From Azadirachta indica (taxonomy: Eukaryota; Streptophyta; Magnoliopsida; Sapindales; Meliaceae), in contig CM040453.1 in the NCBI GenBank assembly GCA_022749755.1, positions 9,991,368 through 10,055,367 on the forward strand: a DNA stretch of 64,000 nucleotides. The letters run 5' to 3'. The notes under the pieces were generated by a model. It did no database searches. It had not been told where the DNA came from and saw only the letters and a program-made list of their open reading frames with translations. Each line of letters begins with the position of its first letter. Position 1 is the first letter of the stretch. Of this stretch, positions 25,489-35,945 are shown piece after piece. The position numbers were made by a program, and so were the translations under genes.

Positions 25489-26447
25489 CTTCAGACTCTT
25501 TTTTTTTTTTCTGAGGTCACACAGAGTAAGAGATGTAGATCAAAGCAAAAGGAATCAGAACAGAGACAACAAAAGAAAACAATGGGCGGCACTGAAGTAT
25601 TCTTGAGATTCTAATCAACTAAGAAGTGAGACAACACACCAAAGCAAACTAAAACAAAGAGCAAAGACAGTTGATTTGAGGACGGTGAGCGTCAGATGGG
25701 AGATTTTGATTCTTTTGGTTTTGCAATACTAACAATGATTTCCGCAATCTTCAGACCTTTTTTTCCTTTTTTGGTTTTTGAAGCTTCAGAAAGAAATTGA
25801 ATGCAGATCAAAGCAAATAAAAACCTTTCTTTTTTCTTTTGGCTTTCAGACCTTTTTCTTTTTCTTTTCGGTTTTTGAGGTTACAGAAAGGAAGTGAATG
25901 CAGATCAAGCAAATAGAAACACAGCAGAGACAACAAAACAAAATAAAACAAAACAGTGGGCGGCAACGAAGTATTCTTGAGATCTAAACAACTAAGAAGC
26001 GAGATAACAAACCAATTAAAGGAAACTGAAACAAAGAGCAAACACAGTTGATTTCAGGACGGTGAGCGTTAAATGGGAGATTTTGATTCTTTTGCTTTTG
26101 AGGAAAACGGAAGAGTAAAGCTGTGCAGAGACAATGAAGCAGATACAGAGGAAATGAGACTCAGAAGAGCAAATTAGTTATCTAAATATTATTCTTTTCT
26201 TCTTTAATCATTTGCAAACAATCAAATTGAATATTATTATTCTTAATTTTCTTTTAGCTTAATTAATAATTTGAGGTGCAGGAGAGGAAGGAGTTATTAA
26301 GAATAAATATACTGAAAATTTTAGTAAAAGAGATAAAAATAAGAAGTAAAAATTAAAAGATAAAATTAGTATTTATTAAATGGTTCGGTAATAATTAAAA
26401 TATAAATTGACGTAATAATATTTTATTTTTTCATAAAATTTATACAA
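25489..26447 (-). promoter_or_regulatory. Duplicated 5' leader/promoter of NLR-C with a vestigial start
   Basis: At least two leader copies lie in tandem (25489-25725 and 25755-26150). Between them, at about 25724-25752, is a copy of the first NLR codons. On the minus strand it reads AAG ATT GCG GAA ATC ATT GTT AGT ATT, the NLR start (K-M-A-E-I-I-V-S-I) with its ATG changed to ATT. From 26150 to 26447 the block matches the NLR-A flank (3540-3765). Confidence 0.6.
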
Positions 26448-26450
26448 CTG

Positions 26451-27770
26451 TATAAATTATGAACGCAAATGCACATGTCACAAGTAAGTAATATAGTAAT
26501 GAGAGGGTATTAGTCCCGTGAAGAAAGTTAATCTGTTAATTACTGAAAATAATTAAGTAATGAATTTATTTGAAAAGATCAAATTAATGTAATTAAAAAA
26601 ATTAAAAAAAACTATTATGAACTATTAAGCAAATTAATTGAAAATACAGCTAATGGAAAGATTTAGGGCTAATGATTTTATCGTATTTGTTCGCATCCAA
26701 TTTTCCAATTGATGTTATTCTGATTTAATACCTGTGTTGCTAGTTAATTGTCCTAATTTATTCAACAGTCTCTCTCGAGATCAACTGAATCTACTTCGCA
26801 CCTAATTAATTCATTATATCTCTATATGAATTAAATTAAATAAAAGTGCATTAGGCTTAGCAATAATTTTTAATTAAACAACGTAAACTATATTAGTGCA
26901 TTTCTGTCTAATATATAATTTATGATATTCATCACTTGGTCTAAATATAACAATTACTTCTTAGTTCATATTAATCCACAAATTAATCAACTATTGGCCA
27001 TATATTCAAAAACATTAATCATCATGATGAATACTGAACATTAAATATCAAATCCAACGAATAACATAATTTCAAAAATTTAATGCTTCAAATAGATTAA
27101 ATTATTGCCCTAAAAAATAAGTATAACTACACAATAGATAGAGTTCAAAACCCATAATCAAGAATTTTAATAATCAACAACATAAAAATAATAACCTCAT
27201 AATTGTTCAATTCATGATAAAGGTTTAAATATAGGAGAAAGAGATAAAACTATATTAAGAGAGTCTTGATCTTTAGAAACTTGAACTTGATGTCCAAAAA
27301 TTTTTCCAATCTCCTCTCTCTCTTCTAAGTTTTCTCTCTTTTTCTTTTCTTGCAAGCCAAACCTTTCCAAAAGTGGCTGCCCCTTTCTCATCCCCAAAAA
27401 CATATAAAACCTAATGCTTCCCTAAATCAAACCATTCAAATATAATCCTAAGGCTCACATTTAAGTCTGAAAAATGTCCAATTGAGTGTAATAGGTGCCA
27501 AGGCAACAAAAACTGCATGAGGGCGCATTAGTACAGATGGCGCCACCACACAGGTGGATGGCACGGCCGCGCTACACATTCTACGTAAGAGTAGAATAAA
27601 TGGTGCGATCGCACTACCTGCCTAAGGTTAGAATGCATGACGCTGGTGCACCAATCCTTGGTGCAGCCGCACTATACAAAGCTGACCTGCAAGGTTTGAA
27701 AACTTTGCAAATAAGTCCTTACATTTTTGTATTTAAGTCCCCTGGTGTCTTGCATTTTAGTTCGTTATTG
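26451..27770. repeat. 1.3-kb tandem repeat, unit 1
   Basis: It starts at 'ataaattatgaacgcaaatg' and aligns along its length with unit 2 (27771-29025), for example 'aattaagtaatgaatttatt' and 'cccctggtgt'. It contains a GC-richer patch (27480-27680) in otherwise AT-rich DNA. No protein domain was found. It is probably noncoding sequence of a repetitive element, family not recognised. Confidence 0.75.
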
Positions 27771-29025
27771 CATAAATTATGAACGTAAGTACACGTATTG
27801 CAAATAAGTAATACAATGTTGAGAAGGTGTCAGTCCTATAAGAAAAGTTAATCTATTAATTATCGAAGATAATTAAGTAATGAATTTATTTGAAGAAATC
27901 GAATTAATGTGATTGAGAAAATTAATTAAAAATAAGTAAAATAAACTACTGAGCAATTTAATTAAAATAAATATCGTTGAGGGAAAGATTTGGGACTAAT
28001 GATTTCATCATATTTGTTCGCATCCAATTCTCCAAATAATATTATTCTGATTTAATATCTGTTTTATTAGTTAATTATCCTAATTTATTCGACAGTCTCT
28101 CTCAAAATTAGTTGAATCTACTTCACACCTAAATAATTCACTATATCTCTATGTGAATTTAATTAAATGAAAGTGTATTACATTTAGTGATAATTCTTCA
28201 TTAACTACATAAATCATATTAGTATATCTTTATCTAACATGTTATTTACAGTATTCATTACCTAGTTAAATATAATAATCGCTTCTTAATTCATATTAAT
28301 CTACAAATCATTCAAATACTGGCCAAATATTTAAAACATTAATCATCATAATGAATTCGCAATATTAAATATCAAATCAACACAAATAACACAATTGCAG
28401 AAATTTGATGCTTCAAATAGATTAGATCATTGCCCTAAAAAACAAGTTTAACTACACATTAGATAGAGTTCAAAACCCACAATCAAGAATTCAATAATCG
28501 ACAACATAAAAACAATAACTTTACAATTGTTCAATTCAAAACAAAGGTTTAAAGACAAGGGAAAGAGATAAAAATAGATTAGGAGAGCCTTTATTTTTAT
28601 AAACTTGAACTTGATGCCCAAAAATTCTTTCAATCTCCTCTCTCTCTCTCTAAGTTCTCTCGTTTTCTTTTCTTGCGAGCTAAACCCCCTTTCCAAAAGC
28701 GGCTTTCCTCTCCTCCCCCACAAAAACATAAAAAAAAAAACCTAATACATCTCCAAATCAGGCCATTCAAATATGATTCTACGGCTTAGATTGTATTTGA
28801 AAAACATCTAAATTAATTGTAATTGGCGCCAGGGCACCAAAAGCAATGCGGGGGAGCAAGTAAGATGGAAAAGTGGTGCAGCCGCGCTATGCGTTCTGCT
28901 TGAGGGTAAAATGCATGGGGCTGGCGTGCCATATAAAGCTAACCTGTAAGGTTTGAAAATCATGCAAATAGACCCCCTCAACTTTACACTTAAGTCCCCT
29001 GGTGTTTTACATTTTGGTCCGTGCT
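27771..29025. repeat. 1.3-kb tandem repeat, unit 2
   Basis: A direct copy of unit 1 with many substitutions and a deletion in the GC-rich patch. Open frames on either strand (for example 28448-28729) are not conserved in frame between the units, so the repeat looks noncoding. Confidence 0.75.
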
Positions 29026-29196
29026 TCTCTTATGTTTTGGTCCCCGAAGGTCTTCCTTTTCGAGCCAAATTCATTCCTTTCGAGTTAAATTTGTTTTGAA
29101 TGGCCAATTCTCTTATAATCTACAAAATACAACCAAAATAAATTAAATATTAATAAAAGTTTAAGATTAAACAAACAAATTAAGTTAAAGAGTACA

Positions 29197-29225
29197 TGAT
29201 AAGTGCGTGCTTTATGCACTTATCA
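29197..29225. repeat. Perfect 10-bp inverted repeat (hairpin)
   Basis: The arms TGATAAGTGC and GCACTTATCA flank a 9-base loop, close to the end of the 1.3-kb repeat region. It may mark the end of the repeated element. No CTRR end typical of Helitrons is present beside it. Confidence 0.6.
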
Positions 29226-29384
29226 ATGTAAATAATTTTTTTTGAAAATGAAAAATTTATAATATTAATATAAATAAATAAAATAAATTAATATACTTAA
29301 TAATATTATTATATTCTTTTTGGTTTAGAGTCTTAAAATAATATATAAAAGGTATTGAACAGAATGTAATAAACATCGCATGTC

Positions 29385-29765
29385 TTTCAATTTAGAAAGC
29401 TAAACAGCACTTTCACTGTTACAGTGCATTATTTCCTACTTTTTCTTTTTTTTTTCTTTTGTGAAAAAGTATTGATTCCTATTTTAAATAAAGCTTAGAT
29501 GCCACGCCTTCAATCCACAAAGGTTCTTTAATTAACAGCCTCGACAGCAGCTATAATTCTCTTCCTTTAAACCTGCTTTTTAGGTCACACACCACCACAA
29601 AAATCAAAATAGAAAGTGATTCCAACACCGATAATTGCAAAAGTCTAAAATTCAGAATTTAGAAAGCTAAACAGAACTTTAACTCTTACAGTGTATTGAT
29701 TCGAGTCCTACTTTAAATAAAGCTTAGATGTTATGCCTTCAATGCACAATGCTTCGTTTAAACAG
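29385..29765. repeat. Diverged direct repeat of about 120-150 bases
   Basis: 'atttagaaagctaaacag' and 'taaataaagcttagatg' occur in both 29388-29535 and 29655-29765 in the same order. Noncoding. Confidence 0.6.
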
Positions 29766-29884
29766 TACTATTGATGAAATTTTAAGCATATAACTTACGG
29801 CAAATAACTAAAATGATGTAGTTCAACTCTTCAATTCATTGGGTAGAGGTCAAAACAACGTAATTTAATTTAATTTTTTTTCCT

Positions 29885-30237
29885 AAGACAATAAAAATGA
29901 AACAGAACCAGAGACAACAAAAGAAAACAATGAGCGGCACTAAAGTATTCTTGAGATTCTAATCAACAAAGAAGTGAGATAACAACCCAAAGCAAGCTAA
30001 AAACAAAGAGCAAAGACAGTTGATTTTAGGACGGTGAGCGTTAGATCGGAGATTTTGATGCCTTCGGTTTTGCAAGGAAAACGAAGGAGTAAAGCTGTGA
30101 AGAGAAAATGAAGCAGATAGAGAGAAGCAATGAGACCATTCAGTGGGGCCTCACTACCATTTTCTTCATTGCTTTTGTAAGAAAACTCGGTGGAAAAGAA
30201 GCCTTGGGCCATGTCATCTGTTTTTTAATATTGCTTT
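29885..30237 (-). promoter_or_regulatory. Orphan NLR leader module (no gene attached)
   Basis: A full-length copy of the leader found before the NLR genes: 'aaagtattcttgagattcta', 'gttgattttaggacggtgag', 'tcggagattttgatg' and 'gaagcagatag'. Its downstream (minus-strand) side has no CC or NB-ARC coding sequence. It runs into the AT-rich spacer repeat on its upstream side, as at NLR-B and NLR-D. Confidence 0.65.
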
Positions 30238-31157
30238 AAAATAATTTCGTTTCAGCCGTTCAAATAATTTGTAATGAACGGTTTCGATTTAAAGTATAAA
30301 GATACTTTTAAAATTGTGTAACACGTTTTTACTTTTTTCTTTTTTTTTTAATAATTTGAAATCAGGATTAAATATTATTTTTAAAGTATTGGATTCAATA
30401 ATTTCTATAATATTAGAATAAAAATTTTATGATGAGTAACTCATGATTTTTGGTCTTATAAAATAAAATTAAAACAAACAAGTTTCACCGTTCATTCTTT
30501 ATTAAAATAATAAATAAGTTGTTTCATTAATATACAGTCATACATACTAGGCATAAATTAACGTAGAATTTGGTTACAGGAATTATAAATTTGAAAATAC
30601 ATCTTCTTTCTTAATTTTTTAGAAATTTATAATTAATAAATAATTTAAATACCAAAAATTAATAAATAATACAAGTTTCTTTCGTTAATTAGTAATTTGA
30701 TGTGCAGAGATTTAAAAATAAAATGAATGGATTACTATGAACAAAAATACAATGTTTCCTATATATAATAAAAGTAAGAAATAAAAGTTAAGGAACAACT
30801 TAAAATTAGTATTTATTAATGATCCACGATTATCACATTAATTTATATAAATATTTATAATAATATATAATAATATCCTAATTATATAAGGATGTATTTT
30901 CAAAATTTTGAGTAGAAATATGGCAGCTTTTAAATATATAAAAATTATTTAGCATTATGTGAGGAGCATTACATCCCTTTCAACTTATTTTATGATATTT
31001 TTGCATATTTTTGGATTCATATACTTCTTTTTGCATTTTTAAAAATATTTTTTTCTAAATATATTTATATAAATCAAATCCACTTCAATGGTAAAGTACG
31101 AAAACATTATAAAAAAAATTATTTTATCAATTAAGCGTGTTGAAAGATTTATCAAAA
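30238..31157. repeat. AT-rich NLR spacer repeat, copy 3
   Basis: It matches 10555-11460 in order, ending with 'atcaattaagcgtgttgaaagatttat', which is also at 11437 and 12480. No gene. Confidence 0.65.
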
Positions 31158-31465
31158 TTATACTTTCAAACTCTTGGAGTGGATTAAAAAATTATATGAA
31201 ATACAAAAGAAGCATTAGAGTCTCCCAAGATTTTATTGTTCATATTAGGAATGCCAAAAAAATAAAATCATACATGAAGCTAAAAAGGCTAAGGAATTAA
31301 ATTGCAAGGTTAATAGTGTTGAAATTAAACTTTTCTATGATAATAAGAAGCAATTTTATAAACCTAACAACAAAAGGTTAAGACAATACTTTGTGTGCGG
31401 AAAACAATGGCATTATGGAAGTCAATGTAAGTATATGGGTCACAAGGGAGATGAAAATTAATTTA
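31158..31465 (+). mobile_element. Decayed copia gag fragment with a zinc-knuckle remnant
   Basis: It begins where similarity to the spacer copy at 11460 ends. Two adjoining frames give gag-like sequence: WSGLKNYMKYKR, then QDFIVHIR, then (after a frameshift) HEAKKAKELN and YFVCGKQWHYGSQC. The last is a CCHC knuckle in which the first Cys is replaced by Tyr. It stops at a TAA at about 31460. The frameshift and the lost Cys show it is dead. Confidence 0.65.
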
Positions 31466-32200
31466 GAACTTTTACAATAATCATAAATTGAAATATATTT
31501 TCACACATCTTCTTAATTTTTCACAATTTTATAATCAATAAAAATTTTAAGAATTAAAAATTAATATATTAAAAATAATACAAGTTTTTTCAATTAGTTA
31601 ATAATTTAAGATCCAAGATTTAAAAAAAAAAGAAAAAAAAGAATTGTTATGATTGAAAATACTAAATATTTACAAATACGTGATGAAAAGTGATAAATAA
31701 AAATTAAGATATAAGTTCAAATTAGTATTTGCTAAATAGTCAAGTAATAGTAGAGATATAAATTTTTTATATAAGTTTATTTATATAAATTAACTAATAT
31801 TATATTATTTGCTATTAAATATGCTCGTGATTATATTTTTTAAAATTTTGAGTGAAAACATGTTAATTTAAATATTTAAAGATTATTGAGCATGATAATT
31901 TTGTTTCTTACTTTTTGTCAGCTACCACAGATTGTTGGAAAAATTAAAGAAAATTTTAACGATGAAAATATTCCATATTTCATGTTAAGTCAAAAAATTA
32001 ATTGGAATCACATTGAGAAGTGACAGATTGTTGATAATCTGAGCCTTTTGGGAAAAAAAAATTTTAAATTTAATTTTTACTGAAAATCAATGAAAGTTGA
32101 GTAAATAATTTTATGTGTATGAGGTTAAAAAAAATACATCAACCTTAGTGAACGAATTTGAAAAGACATGGTACAATCTTCTCTATTATTTTTTAAGAAG
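31466..32200. repeat. AT-rich spacer, partly repeat
   Basis: Bases 31480-31930 resemble the spacer elements at 44870-45490 ('aaattttgagtgaaaa'). The rest is AT-rich. No gene is seen. Confidence 0.5.
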
Positions 32201-32569
32201 GATTAGTTTGATTTGCATATATAGACACATTCCATGCTGATATTTCATTACAATAAATTGCAATAAAGCCGAGAAGGAAGAAACAATACACACATTTTTG
32301 AGGAAAACCCCAAATCAGCAAATACATTCAAGCAAAGCTTAGAGAGCAAGCGGAAGGCACTTCTTAGAGGTCCAGTCACCAGTTTTACACGTATCTACAT
32401 AACTAGGCTATCAAATTAATATTAACCTATTGGCACGAAGGAGACAACAATGAACAACCAACGGATACATTATATGTGTTACATACGTCACTAGTGATGG
32501 GAGAGAACATTAAGGTGCAGTATTTGTTAGCATAACCAAACATAAAAGATCTCTCATTTCATCGCAAGA

Positions 32570-32860
32570 TCACTTGCAGACTGTCTTCAGTCTTTTTGCG
32601 GCCTGAACAAACCTCACAATGACTGAAGCTCATCCATTTGCTTCACCAGCAACAAGAAGACATTCAAACAATAGTATTAATTAATCATAATGTGTAGCAG
32701 ATAACTGAAAACTTTGTTATGAATTTGCAAGCATGCTATTAGCTTGCACCGCCAAGACTGAAGACTTCTGCACATACCTGTGACATCAAATGCCTCTGAA
32801 CGACATCTATTAGTTGCTCCTTGGATGGATTGGGGATGGCATCCACTTAGAAAGTTGAAC
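32570..32860 (-). pseudogene. SAP30-like (histone deacetylase complex subunit) pseudogene fragment, two exons with an intron
   Basis: On the minus strand, 32860-32778 encodes DAIPNPSKEQLIDVVQRHLMSQ, followed by a GTATGTG donor. After a short intron, an AAG acceptor at 32641 opens QMDELQ. One base is then missing, and the next frame reads IVRFVQAAKRLKTVCK followed by TGA at 32570-32572. This matches the conserved C-terminal region of plant SAP30-like Sin3/HDAC subunits. A small insertion also disturbs the frame upstream of DAIP. The N-terminal part is absent. Because the intron is kept, it was captured as genomic DNA, not through a spliced mRNA. Bases 32220-32560 may be its old 3' UTR. Confidence 0.65.
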
Positions 32861-33002
32861 AAATGTTATTTCATGAAAGAATTTGCTTCAATAAATTATG
32901 GAAAATTCTATACATTTGCTGCATATAAACTCACAAAATTTAATTGTCGCCAATATCTCTATAGTGCAGCCATATCTAATTTGCTAAGGTCAACAATGTT
33001 AT

Positions 33003-33578
33003 TTCATGAAACTAAAGCAGTGTAGCAGTAGCAGTTCTCAGCAACTGAAAGCAGCGCCTAGCCAAGGGAAAAAAGTTGCAGTCCGCAGCACAAACAGCAG
33101 AAATAACAGAAACAGAGTTTTCAGCAATCCCCAGCAGCAGCAGGATCATCTAGCAGCAATAAACCTAATTGCAGCACCAACAGCAGTAGGAAAACTAGCG
33201 GCAAGCATAATCGCAACTCAAACAGGACAACACCAGAGAAAACAGCATCTATACTGCAGCAAGCGGCCGCAAATTAAGCCATCGGCAGTAAGCAAAAAAC
33301 AGCGCTGGCAGCAGCAGAACAAGCTGGCAGTAAGCTGCTGCAATAAACCAGCAGACAACAGCAGCGGCCAGCACCAACAGACGCAGGAAAAACAAGCAGC
33401 AAGCATAATAGCAGCTCAAACAGGACATCAGCAGGACAAGAACAGAATCTATGCTGCAGCAAGCAACAGTAGATTAAGCCATCAGCAGCAGATGCATGCA
33501 TCTCAAAAACGGCAACACCATCAGAAAAATCACTGCAGCAGAAGCAGCAGATTGGCAACATATAGCAGTAGCCAATGA
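33003..33578. repeat. CAG-rich low-complexity block 1
   Basis: A degenerate run of CAG/GCA triplets with a higher-order pattern: 'cagcaagcataatagcagct', 'ggacatcagcaggacaag' and 'atctatgctgcagcaagca' recur inside it and in block 2 (35365-35945). The 190-codon plus-strand frame is rich in Gln, Ser and Ala. The minus strand is equally open and rich in Leu, Cys and Ala. Neither frame is kept in block 2, so it is treated as repeat DNA. Confidence 0.7.
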
Positions 33579-33589
33579 ACATTCAGAAG

Positions 33590-34140
33590 AAGTAAACAAA
33601 AATATATAATTGAGCATTAATAGTCACAAACTGAATGCCTAACTAAAATTAAAGTCTATTTGATAAGGAAACAAAAGTTCCTTTATAAGCAACAATAATC
33701 TTCTCCAGTTTCCTCATCCATCAAAGTTGAAATCACAATAAAACAAACCAAAGCAGGGCAATTTAAGTAGTATAGAATACTCAAGATAAAAATAGAAGGC
33801 TCTCTAATAATATAAGCAAAACAGCAAAAGCACTTTTCTTGTAAGTTGCTCAAAGTCGCTCCTATAGCAAGAATCAAATGGAAATTGTATTCGTTCTACT
33901 TGTGTTGCGCCAAGGAAAGAGCAATAACATTTCAAAAATGGTACAATTTATTGTTAAATTTCCTATTTAATTAATTTTGGCTAAAGAATTCATTCTCTTT
34001 ATTTCAAAGTTCAATAAATTAACACGTAACTTTCTTTTTGTAATTGGCAACCATTTACTCGACAAATTTTCTATGGTTGTATTGAGGTCAGTCAAATACG
34101 TATCTTCAGTTGGCTAAAAAGAATTACTTACCTATATTAA
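33590..34140 (-). pseudogene. Isolated 3'-terminal fragment of an NLR gene
   Basis: 33655-33805 matches the 3' flank of NLR-C (14490-14645). 33868-34100 matches the end of the last LRR exon and its flank in NLR-D (37563-37760), including 'aaattaacacgta' at the donor. No other NLR exons lie upstream, and the frame is broken. It is in the same orientation as the cluster genes. Confidence 0.6.
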
Positions 34141-35360
34141 TTTTGCTCCAATGAAGGCTAGTCAGTCAAATAAACAGAGACGACAAAGAGACAAAAGCAT
34201 TGAAAGCAACAAATTTGACAATTTTTTGGATGAACGTTCACAATCAAACATCAAATATATATAAAACGAAAGAAAAGCAATATATATATATATATATATA
34301 AATTTAAGTTTTTGCGTTTAACAAGTTGATTAGGATTTGATTTACGCTTCGATGTTTGCAATTAATTAGTTAAGCATAAAATTGACCAATGTCGATGTTT
34401 GAACAACTACTTTTACTAATTAATTAGCTTCTGGTGAACAACTAAACTATTTAAGTACTCTTGTTTAATTTACAATGAGACTCGTACAGAAACATCAGAT
34501 TCAGAAGAGGAGAAACATTTTCGTTTTGGTGTTAACGTATTCCAATTCAAAGCATTTTACAGAAGAGTTAATGCATGCATTCGAGTACAGTTAAAAAGAG
34601 AGAATTGATTTGAGGAGAACTAAGAAGAGATACCGAAGGTTCTTCGTAATACTTAAGATAATAATTATCAAAATTCACCGCTGATTAATATGACAAGAAA
34701 TTTTGAATAATAAATTGAGCACAGAAAATTGATATGGCCAGATACACATGAAAGATGAATCTGGTTCTAGCACCCCGGAACTTTACAAATTGTAAAAGCT
34801 TTCTGAGTGAGGTCTAGATCAAGAACGTATTTAAATTTTTTCTTATTTCGAAGAAAGAGTATCCCATTGTATAATAATTGAGATATTAAAAATGAGCCAG
34901 GTTATATAATTTTTAATTTTAATATACCTTTTTATTTATTGATTCAATTCTATTTAATAAAGAAGCTTATCCCTCTTATTTGACGAGGTAGATTTTTCGT
35001 CATCAACACTTTTTTTTTTTTGGGTGCATTTTATTGTACCAAAAAAAAACTTGATCATTTGTATGATTGTTCTTGATATGGCATGAATATGTCACATTAT
35101 TATCAGACTAAGTAATATTTAATTTGATATTGATATTTATAATCTAATCAAGTATTTTAATGTAGAGGAACGCCAACAATCTCTCTATGCGGAAGACAAC
35201 ATTATTAAAGCCAACAATTGAATTCATATTGCTCAATAACTGTAATCATATTTAATTAAATCATTAATCAATACAAAGCATATAATCAATTTTAATCTAA
35301 ACATCAGGAGCAACAACCCAACAACTTTTGTATACACGTGATCGCATTCACATCAAACTG
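34140..35360. other. AT-rich spacer
   Basis: A (TA)n run at about 34282-34300. No gene, RNA or recognisable element. Confidence 0.5.
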
Positions 35361-35364
35361 AAGT

Positions 35365-35945
35365 AAAAGCAGCAACACTGAAGCAGTGTAGCGGATTCGG
35401 TAGCAGTTCCCAGCAACTGAAAGGAGCTCCTAGCCAAAGGAAAAAGGTTGCAGTCCACAGCACAATCAGCAGCAGAAGTAACAGAAGCACCAGAGAAAAG
35501 AACATCTATGCTGCAGCAAGCACCAGCAGATTAAACCATCAGCAATACGCAAAAAGCAGCACCGGCAGCAGCAGGACAAGCTGGCAGTAAGTTGCAGGAA
35601 TAATTTAGCAGCTAACAGCAGCAGCCAGCACCAACAGACGCAAGAAACCCAAGCAGCAAGCATAATAGCAGCTCAAACAGGATGCCAGTAGGACATGAAC
35701 AGAATCTTCTGTAGCAAGCAACAGCAGATTAAGCCACCAGCAGCAGAAGCAAGTAGCAGTAGCAGATGAATGCAGCTCAAAAACAGCAACAGCATCAGAT
35801 TGGCAACATAGAACAGCAGTTAGTCGTAGAAATAGAAACAAGCCAACGGCAGAGAAAGCAGCATCAGCAGCACAAGAACTGCAATCACACAGCATCTATA
35901 CTGCAGCAAGCAGCAGCAGTTTTAAGCTGTAAGCAGCAGTGGAGA
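35365..35945. repeat. CAG-rich low-complexity block 2
   Basis: It aligns with block 1 in the same order and orientation ('gcagtgtagc', 'cagcaactgaaa', 'ctagccaa', 'cagcaccaacagacgcaaga'). Its last 90 bases match the short block at 3773-3870. Confidence 0.7.

Noticed and set aside
29197..29225. Helitron 3' terminus
   Set aside because: A hairpin is present, but no CTRR sequence follows on either strand and no matching 5' end was found.
31088..31300. A 70-codon plus-strand gene
   Set aside because: Its first part is spacer repeat and the rest is gag-like sequence broken by a frameshift.
33006..33578. A 190-codon Gln/Ser-rich open frame as a polyQ protein gene
   Set aside because: It lies in triplet-repeat DNA, the opposite strand is equally open, and the frame is not kept in the sister block at 35.4-35.9 kb.
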